Shown here: piece by piece, positions 11,410 through 22,590 of the stretch
How the letters are laid out: each line of letters starts with the position of its first letter
Numbering within the stretch: position 1 is the stretch's first letter
Assembly (NCBI GenBank): GCA_002189035.1
Contig: CM007991.1
Span: 744,001-808,000 of the forward strand
Reading direction: 5' to 3'
DNA: 64,000 nt
Source: Utricularia gibba
Taxonomy: Eukaryota; Streptophyta; Magnoliopsida; Lamiales; Lentibulariaceae
Made by a program: the position numbers and the translations under genes
The notes under the pieces: generated by a model
Seen by the model: the letters and a program-made list of their open reading frames with translations, nothing else
Databases searched by the model: none
Told to the model about the DNA's origin: nothing

Positions 11410-12821
11410 TAATTTACTATTCAATACATTAAAATTTAAAACAAGATGATTTAAAAGAAGTCTAATACAATCAGTTTATATATAAAAAAACATGGGTGCA
11501 CGTGCATCATCAATCAATAAGGATACGGGTGTGAAGATATGAATAAGACAAATTTAAAAGTATTCTATTAATATATTATTAGAATACGTTTATTTAAAAT
11601 TTATTATTTTATTAATATAAAAAATCTGACTAAAAATTAAAAGGCATTGCTGGAAAAAAGTAGTAATCTAACAAGACAAAACTAAACGATGTATGGTGGT
11701 GGATGGAGTTACGTATAAACGATTTAATATTTTTTTAATTTTCTTAATAATAATAGCGGCATATCAAGACACATCGTGTATCCAATACCACAAAACACAC
11801 GCATCGATGCTTTACGGTTAATGTTCAATATTTTTTTTTTATTTTAGCTAATATAATAAGTAAAACACGGAATTTTTGGTGAAATTTCATTGAAATTTAA
11901 AACCTTGCTCAACAGTTATTGAATGGAATTGCTATCATTTTCAAAATTGTAAAAATTTTATAAATTTACATCTCCCATTCTTTTATCTAATTTTGGATAA
12001 TTAAATATTATATAAAAAATGAATTTCACCATATCATAGTTATCTAGAACAAAATAAATTAAATCATTTTAACCGGCGTACGGCTCTTACAGATCCCGGT
12101 TTTGACCTCGCTTCCACTCCGATTTATATTATAAATTGCTTGTCACCTTTTTTAGGAGATTGATGTCACTGTCTCTATGTATTTATTTTCGATTTGTCGT
12201 CTATATTTTATTAATTTCGAGTTCTGGTGCTGCCCCATCATCGCCAATTCAGATGATAATAATAATAACGGATTATTTTTTTAGTTAAAAAAAGAATTGA
12301 TTTATTTGGAATAACTGTGTTTGGTAAATATAATGCAGCGGTTTCAATAAAAAAGAATTGAGTTCTCATGTAAAAATTTTAACTCACTATATAAAAAATA
12401 ATGTATGGATGATCATTTTTAGAAATGAAAAGTAGGTACACGGTAATTCTTGTGCACCCAATATTTTAAAAAATATAATTAAACTGTGGTTAAATTTCAA
12501 TTATAATCTAACCATGATTCGATTACAATTTAATCATCATTTTAAATTTTTTTATAATAAAACACGATCAAACTTTTCAAATTACGAATACTTTTTACAA
12601 GCAATTTACGATGTTATTTTGATTTTAAATACTGATAAAAACTGTGTAAAATAAATAAATAAATAGCATGTGGGGGATGGGGGGAGTGGGGTTGGATAGG
12701 TAAATTATGGGTATTTACGGAGACTACCCCCAAAAAGTAACCGTTTTTACCAAGTTGTTGTTCCTAGGGCTACCACCTAAAAAAAGCATGCGTGCTGTGC
12801 CAGCTCTCATACAGCTGGTAA

Positions 12822-12842
12822 CCCCCCCCCCCCCCCCCCCCC
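12822..12842. repeat. Poly-C run of 21
   Basis: A run of 21 C in intergenic DNA, preceded by CAGCTGGTA. Its length is likely unreliable in any assembly. Confidence 0.95.
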
Positions 12843-13325
12843 TGAATTTTATATTTGGAACACTTTTGCTTAAAATATAGTTAATTTAACCGTATATTCA
12901 AGTTATTTATATTGAGATAAACATACGATATGTTATTTAAATTAAAACAATATGTATTTTTTTATTTAAAATAATAAACTAGTGTTCATAAGCATGACTA
13001 TAAGCGTTTTCAATGCACAATCATTTTCACACAAATAAAAAGCCCTTGCCAATTTGGAGAAAAACATAGTAAAATGGCTAAACTCACTTAGATATAGTAT
13101 CTAAACCATGTCAAAGATATACAACTGCCATTTGATCTTTCAAGATCCAAGATGCAATCAAAAAGTCCATACCAATTTTGGGACACTGGTGAATACTAGG
13201 CATCTATGATGCCACCATAGATAAAATGATTTAGTAGATATGGATCATGATTTTTTAGATTTTGATGTGATATGCAGATGCCGTGAGTTTGGTGAATTTT
13301 TCATCTGGATTCATGTGGTTGAATC

Positions 13326-16300
13326 TCATAACAACAACTCGGGTTCTTCAGGATTTAACTCAGCATCATTGTCATCCTCATCATCTTCCTCTTCTTCCTC
13401 AGGCGCATCAGGATCAACTCCCTGGGAACAACACAGAATTAAGGAATGGACATGTATCAGCAACAGTAAGGGTGAGCTGCAACAGATCAAACCTTCATTT
13501 GCTTTTCCAACCGCTCCAATCCTTTCTTTGCTGCTTCGTTTTCTGGGTTAATCCTGCAACAAAGAAATGCACATGTATACAGACACCTATCGATGCTGCA
13601 GTGCAGAGTAGTGATGTAAACTCTCATCACCTCAGTGCAGCCTGGTAATGTGAAAGGGCGTCTTGCACCATATTCGTCACAGAAAAAACTTGAGCCAGCT
13701 TCACGTGCAAAGAATCATCTGCCCAGTCTTTCAAGTATCTCTGCAGCAGGGCTACTGCATCTGCGCTTCGTTCTTCGGTAACATGAAGCTCAGCCAGAGT
13801 TAATACAGCAGCAAGGAATCCTGGCTCCAGCCTCAAGGCTGATTCGTAAAATTTCTTTGCCTGAATATAATTGATGCCGTAATCTTAGACCATTGCATTC
13901 AACAGACATGATACTACTACTGTTGGGGTGGAATGTTTCATGATCAATATAACTGCATCACATGTCCAGACCTTTTCTCTGCCGCTGTTGGTGCTAGCGT
14001 GCACATCCCCAACTAGTTTCAACGCCTTTGATGAGTGAGGCATTGCTTTCATTGCCTCTCTAGCAGCATTCAGAGCTTCTTTGAGTTTAGGAATGGCCAA
14101 ATAGGCGCGAACTAGACCTGGGGCGTTTATGAAACATTAATCTCTTTCAACATTTATAAACAATTTGTGCTAGACGCACCTTGGTATGATCGAATATCGG
14201 GCCTTATTTCTTGAGCTCCTCGATAAGAAACCACTGCAGCTTCCAGCTTGTTCATTTTCAATAATATATTACCCTAAATGTAATGACATCAATGAGATGC
14301 AAATAATTCAAAATAAGCCAGAGAAAGGGAGATATGCATGTAACTCTATCTACCTTCATTATATATGCAGCAGCATGTCTATCGTGAAGACGGATGGCCT
14401 GTAGATGGTAAACCAGAGCATTGGCATTGGGGAGTACAGTATTTTTATGCGTTTTTTAAAAACCTCATGAATCCTAACCTTGTCAGTATAAGATATAGCA
14501 CTGTTATCATCCTTCTTTTCCGAAAATGCAGCTAAGGCCACAAATACTTCAGGCCTGGAAGCATCAGTATTCACTAGATCATGGATTAATTTGTTTAACT
14601 TGGATTGGTCCGACTTCATCTTTAGAAGCATTGCATACTCATCCATGTAGGTAATGACGTATGGATCGATTGATCGAACCTGCAAAATATTGCTTGCAAG
14701 ATTCTCCATCATGGTGTCTTGATAATAGTAATCGCATTAGCATAATTTGTAGCGTTACCCTTTCAAAATCAAGAATGGCCTCTTCATTCCTTCCAATAAT
14801 TGCTTTGACCTTCACAAGGTGATTGTCATGAGGAAAAAGTCAGAAGTCTACACAGCATTCAAGAATCAATATATCAAGTTCACTCAGGATAGAAGAACCT
14901 TAACCATGGAGAATTCTCATTGAAACAGCAGCGCAACAAACCTTGGCTATTTCTAATAAAATATGAACATTGTTCGGAAACTGCTTTAGAAGTTCCGAGA
15001 ATAGCTCCAGTCCACCTAATTACCACAAGAAGATAAATGAGAGTCAAAATATGTAGAGAGGATGTTGAACACCTCCACAGGGAGGCCAATCTGGCCTTTT
15101 CACAATGAAAAAAAGCACGCTGAGCCCAACAGTAAAACTGAAAAAAGTATAGGATGCATTGAGCATATTATCGAGGAGCATGCAAAAGGTTCAAGTTTTA
15201 ACATAAATTTAGGGGAATAACCTTTGTAATCATTTGCAGCAATACAGCAATGTGCTTCTACATAGCGCTGTGTAATGAGAAGCAATAATACAATTCAGCA
15301 CCAAAAGTGTCATCATTTAGGAGCTAAATGCATTGGAATATTAATGATGGGTGGGGGTGGGGGCCTAAAGGAAAATTCGGTCCTGAAGAACAGACCTGCA
15401 ACCAGTGACTGGGGTCAAGATGATCAGAGGGGGACCTGCCACTTCTATTTGGAGTCTGAAATAACAAAAAAAAAAAAAAAACGCTCATCATATAACTGAT
15501 CAAGCAATCAAAAATTTTAGCTTTTATAAAAAAAATGATGAAAAACACTCAGCAAAGGGCTGACGAAACAATCGATAAGCTTCAAAAAGCCTGAAGAATT
15601 AATGAGAACAGTAATGGAACTCGGATTTTGATGACCTATCTTCCAAAATGTTTGTCCTTGATCAGCAATAAAAATGCAATTTAACTAACATGGGAAAAAC
15701 AGCAACCTCCAAGAATATCAAACATTGTAAACCATAAGGGAGATACTAGAAGAGGAACATATTTAAAGGCAGAACATGAACGCACAGTTGACAAACCTGA
15801 GGAAATAATGATATGATATCCTTTGCAGACACACCCAATTCAGCCAGAGCAATAACTGCCTCAAGTATGTATGGGTTATTCCTGTCAATATCAGGAAGAG
15901 TATTATTATCTAAAAGTTATCAACACTATGAAGATCCTTTAATTGGAAAATTATGAAAACAGGGCTTTTTTTTCCATATTGTGGGATAAACAAATGGACT
16001 AACTCTATGTGTATACAATTACTAGCACCAAACCTCACACACTCCTTCAGACATCCAATAGCAGCTCGGGATTGCCTAGAATTTCGATAAAGTTTTGCCA
16101 TCATTAGATTCACCTCCAGATTCCTTAACTTGCTCGGAATTCCCTCCATCTGAAAAGACAGCATGGCAATCAGGAACCATTTTAGATATGAGAAAACAAT
16201 CTAATAAGAGAAAAACATGACTGTAGTGCATAAAGGCAAACAAAAAAAAAAAAAAGAAAACCTACAATATTAAAAAATATTGGTAATAACACAGAAAAAG

Positions 16301-17220
16301 GAAAAAACTGAAGCAAGAAGAAGATAAAACGCAAATCTTAACCTCAGCAAGAGCAGCCTTGTTCTCTCCAAGAGAAATGTGGCATCTTGCAATCTTAAAT
16401 CTCATCTGAATTCACATTAAAAAATACACTCAGGTGTATCTTAGGGAAGCCATAAGCGACTTAAAGAATATTACCTCATTTTCGTTTATCAGCGAAGAAC
16501 AAAGAGAATTAGACGAGGATGACCCGTTTGATGTAGAAAAGGAGCACCTTGATAGCGGGGTGGAGGCACCATTTTGCTTTGATATTACTTTATGGTATTG
16601 CAATGCTTGCTTATAAGTATGCTGTGAACGTTAAAATCAACCATCACAAGGAGTAAAAAAAAAATTACACTGAGATAAACTTCTAAATGCTTGATTCTAT
16701 TATCAATAATGGAAGAGTTCATAATTGGATAAGGCATATACAAAATTAAGAACGTTCGCGAAGAAAAAAGGTAATGCTATATCATACTATTGCTCTTTGA
16801 AACTCCTTTTCATGTACGAGTGCATCACCATATAAAACCTGCCAGTAGAATATTCAAATTACCTTTCAGCGGAAACCTACGAGATCAAACATTACCAAAA
16901 GCCATGAGATACAACTGAATGAAAGAAAAAAAGTCGTGAGGTACCAGATTTTCTGCTTTAAGACGTAAGCTTGTGTCAACATTCATGGAATTTGACGACA
17001 CAGAAAAGCATCCCTAGCTCCATACAGAAAACCCACATCATAAACCAGGAATTCCAAACAAATAGATGACAAATGCAGAATGAATAAACATCGCGAATAG
17101 TGGGCTAGTCTCAAAAGTACAATTCAGTCCGAGAACCAACCAAAATCATACCAGCATTTGAGCAGAGGAATAAAGACCTTGATCCAAAAGAAAAGAGAGT
17201 TGCTCCTTCAGCCCATCCAT
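13326..17220 (-). CDS. APC7: Anaphase-promoting complex subunit 7 (TPR protein)
   Basis: TPR scaffold subunit of the APC/C ubiquitin ligase that drives exit from mitosis. I could place 18 exons, all closing in phase, for 567 residues (Arabidopsis APC7 is about 560): 17152-17220, 16945-17013, 16788-16838, 16475-16621, 16343-16405, 16034-16149, 15797-15881, 15396-15455, 15222-15267, 14942-15015, 14759-14809, 14479-14679, 14354-14398, 14180-14273, 13972-14117, 13631-13860, 13493-13553, 13326-13421. Signature stretches include VRSIDPYVITYMDEYAMLL, ALKLVGDVHAS and LHVKLAQVFS, with TPR spacing throughout. A Ser-rich linker lies near residues 85-105 and the tail is strongly acidic (EEEEEDDEDDNDAEL), as in the family. 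The start Met (17218-17220) begins MDGLKEQLSFLLDQGLYSSA, which matches the family N terminus. The copy looks intact. Confidence 0.95.
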
Positions 17221-17867
17221 TGTACTGTAGTAAAATCTTTCAAAAGTCGAATTTATATAGGGATTCGTCATAGAAAATGACTAAAATACCCTGCACCTCA
17301 TTTTTCCCATTGAATATTTATTTTAATAATTAAATAAGAAATTAATTAAAAAATTATACCATTCATATTTTACCTACTCTAAAAATACATTTATATAATA
17401 ACATTAAATTATACAATAATTTATTTTACAGTATATTAAATTTTAAAGCATATGCACCCTTATTTAAATTTTCAGACAGAATAAGTTTTATAATCAATTA
17501 CTATAAAAGGTGAACCTTTCTCAACTAATTTGATCAATTTTTGAATAGTAATAATCAATTTTATCCTTATTTTAAAATTAATTTCATCAGATTATTAAAT
17601 AACAAGTATGAAAAATAAAAAAAATCATTTTCACAATTTTATAAAAAATGGCAGGGATAAATCCTCCCAAAAGTGACTACTTTCTTCAACCTTCACTTGG
17701 AGCAGGAGAAACAATGGTATCAAATGCAAGGGGAAAATGCCATAGCTCAGATTTGTGTTCATCTACAAAGTTCAGAAGCCTTTGTCAACTGATTCAGGGA
17801 AATTTAAACAACATTCTGTTGATAAAGAAAGGATTTCTTCATACTGTGTATCATGTAGTCATGCCTC

Positions 17868-19356
17868 CTAAGACGATGCTGAAGGTTTCAGCTTCTTGGG
17901 TGGAGGATTACCACCAGAAACCATCACGTAAGTGTAGAAGCAGAGCATTGCAGCGCTGGTTCATCGGAAAAAAAAAAAGAAAAAGCTCATACTTGTCAGT
18001 ACTTGAGCAGTCCACTGCTTGGGAAGCAATGGATTTAATCTTTATACCTAAGTACAGCATTCATGCCGCTAGGGAAGATGTTGGGTGTCTGCAGATCAAC
18101 ACATTCCGGTTACTTGAAAAGATGGCAGAAAAATAGTTGCAAACTGAGGAACTTGACTGTTCTTCCTTTACCTGTGAATAAGACTGATAGTTCTTCCAAA
18201 GGAAAGCCACTGCGAGCACTGCAATCGTCAACAGGTATGAGGATCATTCGTATTGCATATATGGAGCCATTTCAATGTGGAGGAAATGCTGAATCATGTC
18301 ATCAAGATGAGGGAAGTTTCAAAACCTGCTTGGCACAGAATAAATGGTACGCTGGATTTTCCGCTCCTCCAAACCTTCATACTCAGGCTGCTTAGCGTCA
18401 GTAAGGCGCTTCCGAGGAGCACACCGGGAGCTGAAGCTGTGGGGCTTTTTGTGAGGAGAAGGGTAAGAATTCCCCCACCCAAAACAACTCCACCTACAGG
18501 CAACAGTACAATCAGGTTTAGGACAATGCATCTTCCCATTGCATGATATAATTCGGACAGGCTTGCAAGAAGTTTTTAGGGAGGTTTTGAGACATGGTGT
18601 AAGTAAAGAGGGAATCACCGAATGGAATTCCAAGGCAGAAATCATGAATCTTGGCTGATTTCACCGTTCCGCTTGAGACTCGTCCCTCTGGATCGCCTTT
18701 TGCAGCTTGGAAAGTGGAATCTTGGGTAAGGGGACTAACATCATGTGGACTTTGCACCTCTTCAGCATAAGCGGTGAGCGTCTCTTTCTTCGAATTCGAT
18801 GTTTGAGCTCCGTTCTCATCGCTGCTCAGAACCCTGAAAACCTGAAGATGCAGAAAATGCATTGGAAATCTTGAGAGCCAAACACCCAAAAGGAATACAT
18901 TTCATCATTTCTCAGAGTTCATTTCTTCTCCGGACAAATCCAGTTACAACAAGATGCATTGGAAATCTTGGATACATTTCATCATTTCTCAGGGTTCAAA
19001 GTTTCCCAGTTACAAGAACGACTATAAGAATCGAGTAAAAGGAATACACCCAAAACGAGTTTCTTCTCCGGACAAACCCATTTGATACTCAGAATCTCAA
19101 CACCCAAAATCAAGTAAAGGAATTGAATTTCAGAAACCCATCAACATATAATAGTGAATCGATGTTGCTTCATTATAAGAACAATATCAATCAAAGACAA
19201 CTACGAAATGGATTCAGTATAATTCAAATAGCTTAAAAAATACACCTTTCTCGGCCTTAATCTGAAGTTGCATCTGTAAGTAGTGAACAGGATCTGCGAT
19301 CGGCGATCCCGAGCACTGGTTGAGAAACACGGGAGTCGAGAAATCGCTGAAGACAT
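17868..19356 (-). CDS. FAX1: FAX1-like plastid inner-envelope fatty acid exporter (Tmemb_14)
   Basis: Membrane protein of the FAX/Tmemb_14 family, which moves free fatty acids out of the plastid. Six exons: 19246-19356, 18619-18841, 18326-18493, 18172-18218, 18048-18088, 17868-17955, giving 225 residues with all phases closing, which matches FAX1 length. Exon 1 encodes a basic, Ser/Arg-rich plastid transit peptide (MSSAISRLPCFSTSARDRRS). The mature part contains AKIHDFCLGIPFG, then hydrophobic helices including GVLLGSALLTLSSLSMKVW, AVLAVAFLWKNY and AAMLCFYTYVMVSGGNPPPK, and ends KKLKPSASS. The motif order is that of the family. A plus-strand frame of 162 codons overlaps the 3' half but is only its shadow. 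Confidence 0.93.
18858..19076. repeat. Local direct repeats in intron 1 of the FAX1-like gene
   Basis: Three segments each occur twice in the same order. TGCATTGGAAATCTTG is at 18858-18873 and 18955-18970, ATACATTTCATCATTTCTCA(G) at 18895-18915 and 18972-18992, and TTTCTTCTCCGGACAAA at 18922-18938 and 19060-19076. The changing offset (97, 77, 138 bp) means the copies have since gained or lost sequence. It looks like an old tandem duplication inside the intron. Confidence 0.85.
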
Positions 19357-19785
19357 TGTCAATTGGGTTTCTCGTAAAATTGCTGCAAATTATTTATTCA
19401 ATGGATGAAGAAATAAATTATGCGTTCTTCACATGTTCACCTGCAATTTTTGACTTTCGTTGCCGCCGACGTTTGTAGAAACAAAGGTAGACAGCAATTC
19501 TGACTCAAGTGAGAACTCAAAATTATGATACGGTTGCAGGTATAAGGTGCAAATCCATCTTGAGCACATGGACGTGGATAAAGATCCCATCTTTCTATAG
19601 AATTCAACTTTACATAGCATATACCTTAAGCTTAACTCATGAGCATGTAGCCCTGATTCATAAAATCGAGCTGACTTTATGAATTACATAGGTGATGTTT
19701 GAGCATAAGCATTCTGGAGTTTCGGCCTTCTTGGGTTCAAACTCAAGGACCTGTACTTGGCTTTGGTGGATTCCTTGGTAGCCAT

Positions 19786-20771
19786 TTACGACTCCAAGCC
19801 CCAATATCCGTTGTAGTATCTCTCTGATTTGGTTGCAGCATGAGAAAAGGATCTTCTGGCTGGGGAAGCGATAACTGCACCATTTTTCACGTCCCTGCGT
19901 TTCAGTTTCAGATTCTTCAGCCTCTTGTTAGCATTCTCCTCAAAATGGACTACTGCATTTGAATGTGGCGCCAGCTCCTTCTCTTCATCTTCCAATTCCA
20001 CCCATCTGATCCTCCTTTTCTGACCATTTTAGCAACAAAGGCTAATGTTACACATTTGCACAAGTCAGCTGATTCACCAAAAGTCAGAAGTATGCAAAAT
20101 GCGCAGTTAATGCATACAAAAGTATCTCATCATGGATCTATAAAAAGGTTCCGGTAGATACCTCTTCTTGTGATTTGATTCCTCTGGTATGACGTCCATG
20201 CTGCTGAGGCCTGGAAGAGGGTAATATGGGGATACGTTTTCTAAGGAGATCTCCACGAATCAACGCTTGGAGTTTGACAATTCCTTTAAGTGCACCAAGT
20301 ACCTTACATGCCTAGGTAGAGGTAGATAACTCAATAGTAAGATTAATGAAAGTGAAAAGTTGAGAGTTCCTTCCATCTAAGACATATGTTTAATGTGTGA
20401 TGTGCATGTTTCTTTGCCTGCATTGACAATAAGACGACTCACAATATGCCTTCTGTATGTGCTCTGAATCTTGATGGCTGCCACCATTTGCTGATTTTGG
20501 CGAGGGATATGAATGAGCCGGATAATCTCAGTCGCGGCATTAACAGCTGCTGTCGCAGCTTCCAGAGCAGAAGCAGTTGCCTTCGCCATCGCAAACGAAT
20601 GCCTTCTTTGCTCCACATCCATCTCCATCTGCGGCTCCTCTCTTACATGATCGCCCTGTATGAAAACACTGAGTACCGCAAAATGTCTGTTTCAGCAACA
20701 AAATTTACCTGTTCAGCACTTGGAATGCAGAGCCACTTCAAGTTCCAAAACAAGCTTCTCCCCTTCGTCAT
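19786..20771 (-). CDS. Short IQD-family calmodulin-binding protein with partial IQ67 domain
   Basis: Four exons: 20709-20771, 20443-20655, 20162-20311, 19786-20019, giving 219 residues, all in phase. Exon 1 (MTKGRSLFWNLKWLCIPSAEQ minus its last residue) has the basic/aromatic N terminus usual in IQD proteins. The first IQ motif is AAIKIQSTYRRHI then ACK, and the intron falls inside it in phase 0, exactly where IQD genes carry their conserved intron. A second motif follows (GIVKLQALIRGDLLRKR). The third IQ motif normally present in IQ67 is absent; sequence continues instead as IPILPSSRPQQHGRH. The C-terminal exon is basic and lacks a motif I recognise. IQD proteins bind calmodulin and often microtubules or nuclei. 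Shortness and loss of the third motif suggest an unusual family member. Confidence 0.82.
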
Positions 20772-21871
20772 ACCAACCTTTTCAACTAGTTCAAAGAAGA
20801 ATATTGCACGATACCATTATTTATGCATATGACAGAGAGATCAAAGAAGGGGATGTGATGGGACTTCGTACTGAAGTTGATGTCCCATAGTGCAATAGGG
20901 GTAACGTGCCTTGAAAAGTGGAGCATGTGCTGAAGTGATATTTCATTTAAAAGGTCTTTATCCCATTCCAACTTCCATTCTCATCACTCCTTTGCCTATC
21001 ATATGATTCACTCACTGGATTGGAAAGAATGTGACTTCAGTTAGGCAGGCGCTTTTTACACAGTAAGTGAAGCCATCTTTTCAATATTCACCACATTCTC
21101 TTGTCCTTCGAATGATCGAATCAGCACCCCTTTTTTTCTGTTTAGACACACCGAAAGTCATGAATCCAGTGGCTAAAAACTCACCTTTCAGGCATCTTGA
21201 TCACTCACTATATGGATCTCCTGTACCATCTAAGCAATAACAGGTATTTCTCCAGACGCTATTTGTGGGTGGCGCCGTCTGTCACTCGTCCCAACTCGTT
21301 CTTTCAAGTGGGGGACGAGGAAGAGACCTCACCGGCTACTCCCGCTGCACAACAAGGATAACACACAAAAAGGGTGAGATTGCTAAAACTGGAGGGCGAG
21401 GACTGTACGTGCGGGTCCATGACTGTAAAGCTGGGCATCATCGATGAACATCACGTTCATTCACACAACTATCAGCAAGACTCCATTAACTGAGATGCCA
21501 CACAACTCATATAAGTTGTTTAAATGGAGAAGCAACTGTGTATTGTAGATTGAAGTCACTAGATAGGGAAACATTTTTGTGGAAGCAATCTTGAAGTTGG
21601 GTTGAAGAGATACACAGATTTCTAAAAAGAAAATAAAAAGTTGTTTTTACTATATGACTGCCTTTTGGCATATGAATTGAAACGATAAGGAAAAGAACCA
21701 GAAAAATATGGGGAAAATAGAGCATGTGAATTCACATGAACTGGACAATATGGTTACTATAAAATGGAGCCTCCGCTCATCGTGTTCTCGAAATCTATGA
21801 TGGTATTGGGATCATCGTGCTACTCAGATTTGACAGCCAACCACATGTATCGCAGTGTCTCTTTGTCTACT
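20772..21871. other. Intergenic region, about 1.1 kb
   Basis: Promoter side of the IQD gene and 3' side of the next minus-strand gene. No coding frame was supported. It contains a hairpin-capable inverted repeat, CTCGTCCC at 21285-21292 and GGGACGAG at 21312-21319, just after the string GGTGGCGCCGTCTGTC (21269-21284), which recalls the region after the left LTR of plant retrotransposons. Confidence 0.45.
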
Positions 21872-22189
21872 TCACTGCTTATCCACGACACATGCACTGC
21901 AAAAAACCCTCTGTTTACGACCTGATATTGAATTGACAATACGATATAATATGCCTGCAAAAGATGATAGAATAGCAAGTACATACTTGCGATCTTGTTT
22001 CGGAATGGCGATTACGAGAGGCGCGCGGGGAGGCTTCTTGGAAAGGACGACTTCATCCTTATGGCCTTGGCCGCTTGTCGAGTTGGGGATCTGCACCTGC
22101 TCTGGAGAGATTTTTCCAACGGAGGCCTTCGCCCCCGGCGGCGGGAAGAAGAAATCTGTTGGGAAGAACTTGTACTCCAGTCCGGCCAT
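21872..22189 (-). CDS. Small conserved plant protein of the MAGLxYxFFPTDFF type, function unknown
   Basis: It begins MAGLEYKFFPTDFFFPPP, a start I recognise from a family of short, uncharacterised plant proteins (in memory usually MAGLQYKFFPTDFFYPRP). The likely spliced form uses exons 21987-22189 and 21872-21896 (76 codons with stop) with a clean AA|GTATGT donor and a TTTTTTGCAG acceptor. The 90-bp intron is a multiple of three without stop codons, so the unspliced frame is also open and shares the same end. The sequence is Pro/Lys-rich (KKPPRAPLVIAIPKQDR) with no membrane segment or known domain. An upstream in-frame Met at 22216 exists, but the family start argues for 22189. Confidence 0.6.
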   Translation of the reverse strand: MAGLEYKFFPTDFFFPPPGAKASVGKISPEQVQIPNSTSGQGHKDEVVLSKKPPRAPLVIAIPKQDRKYVLAILSSFAGILYRIVNSISGRKQRVFCSACVVDKQ

Positions 22190-22590
22190 CAAGACGAATA
22201 ATGAAAAAAATATCAAATTCAGGGTTTACTTTATCGTTGCCTTGGGATCTTTTCCTCATAATGGAAATTGTTTATTAAAATATTTAAAATTAATTTCATT
22301 AAAAATAAAAATATCAACATTTAAAACCGTATGAACCAATTTACTCTATTTTAAAACAATAAAGATTAATAAATAATTTTTAAATAACAAAAATGAACAG
22401 TAATTTTTTGGAAATAATCAAACAGTAATCTACGTAATTTTTCCAAATGGGTACAAGGCAACTGGAATCTACAAAGAGGCTCAGCATTCTTCACTTGTCA
22501 CCAAACAACCATGAGAATCGAGGAGTTGAACAGCCTCATCATACCATGAAAAGATCAGCGCAATGTCTTCTGCATTTGTTTCCAGATGTT

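Larger units (their letters stand above)
10875..13325. other. AT-rich intergenic region, about 2.4 kb
   Basis: It includes the promoter of the carbonic anhydrase gene (a TATTTATA-like element on the minus strand near 10943-10950) and then long AT-rich sequence without a supportable coding frame. It holds a TA microsatellite (11374-11405) and a C21 run (12822-12842). No transposable element ends, target duplications or RNA genes were recognised. Confidence 0.6.

Noticed and set aside
17648..18136. 162-codon plus-strand open frame
   Set aside because: It lies opposite the last three exons of the FAX1-like gene, whose exon phases and motifs are clear; this frame has no recognisable motif.
21897..21986. 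Reading the small protein as one unspliced 115-codon frame from 22216
   Set aside because: Possible, but the strong donor and acceptor and the family start at 22189 favour splicing; noted as an isoform instead.
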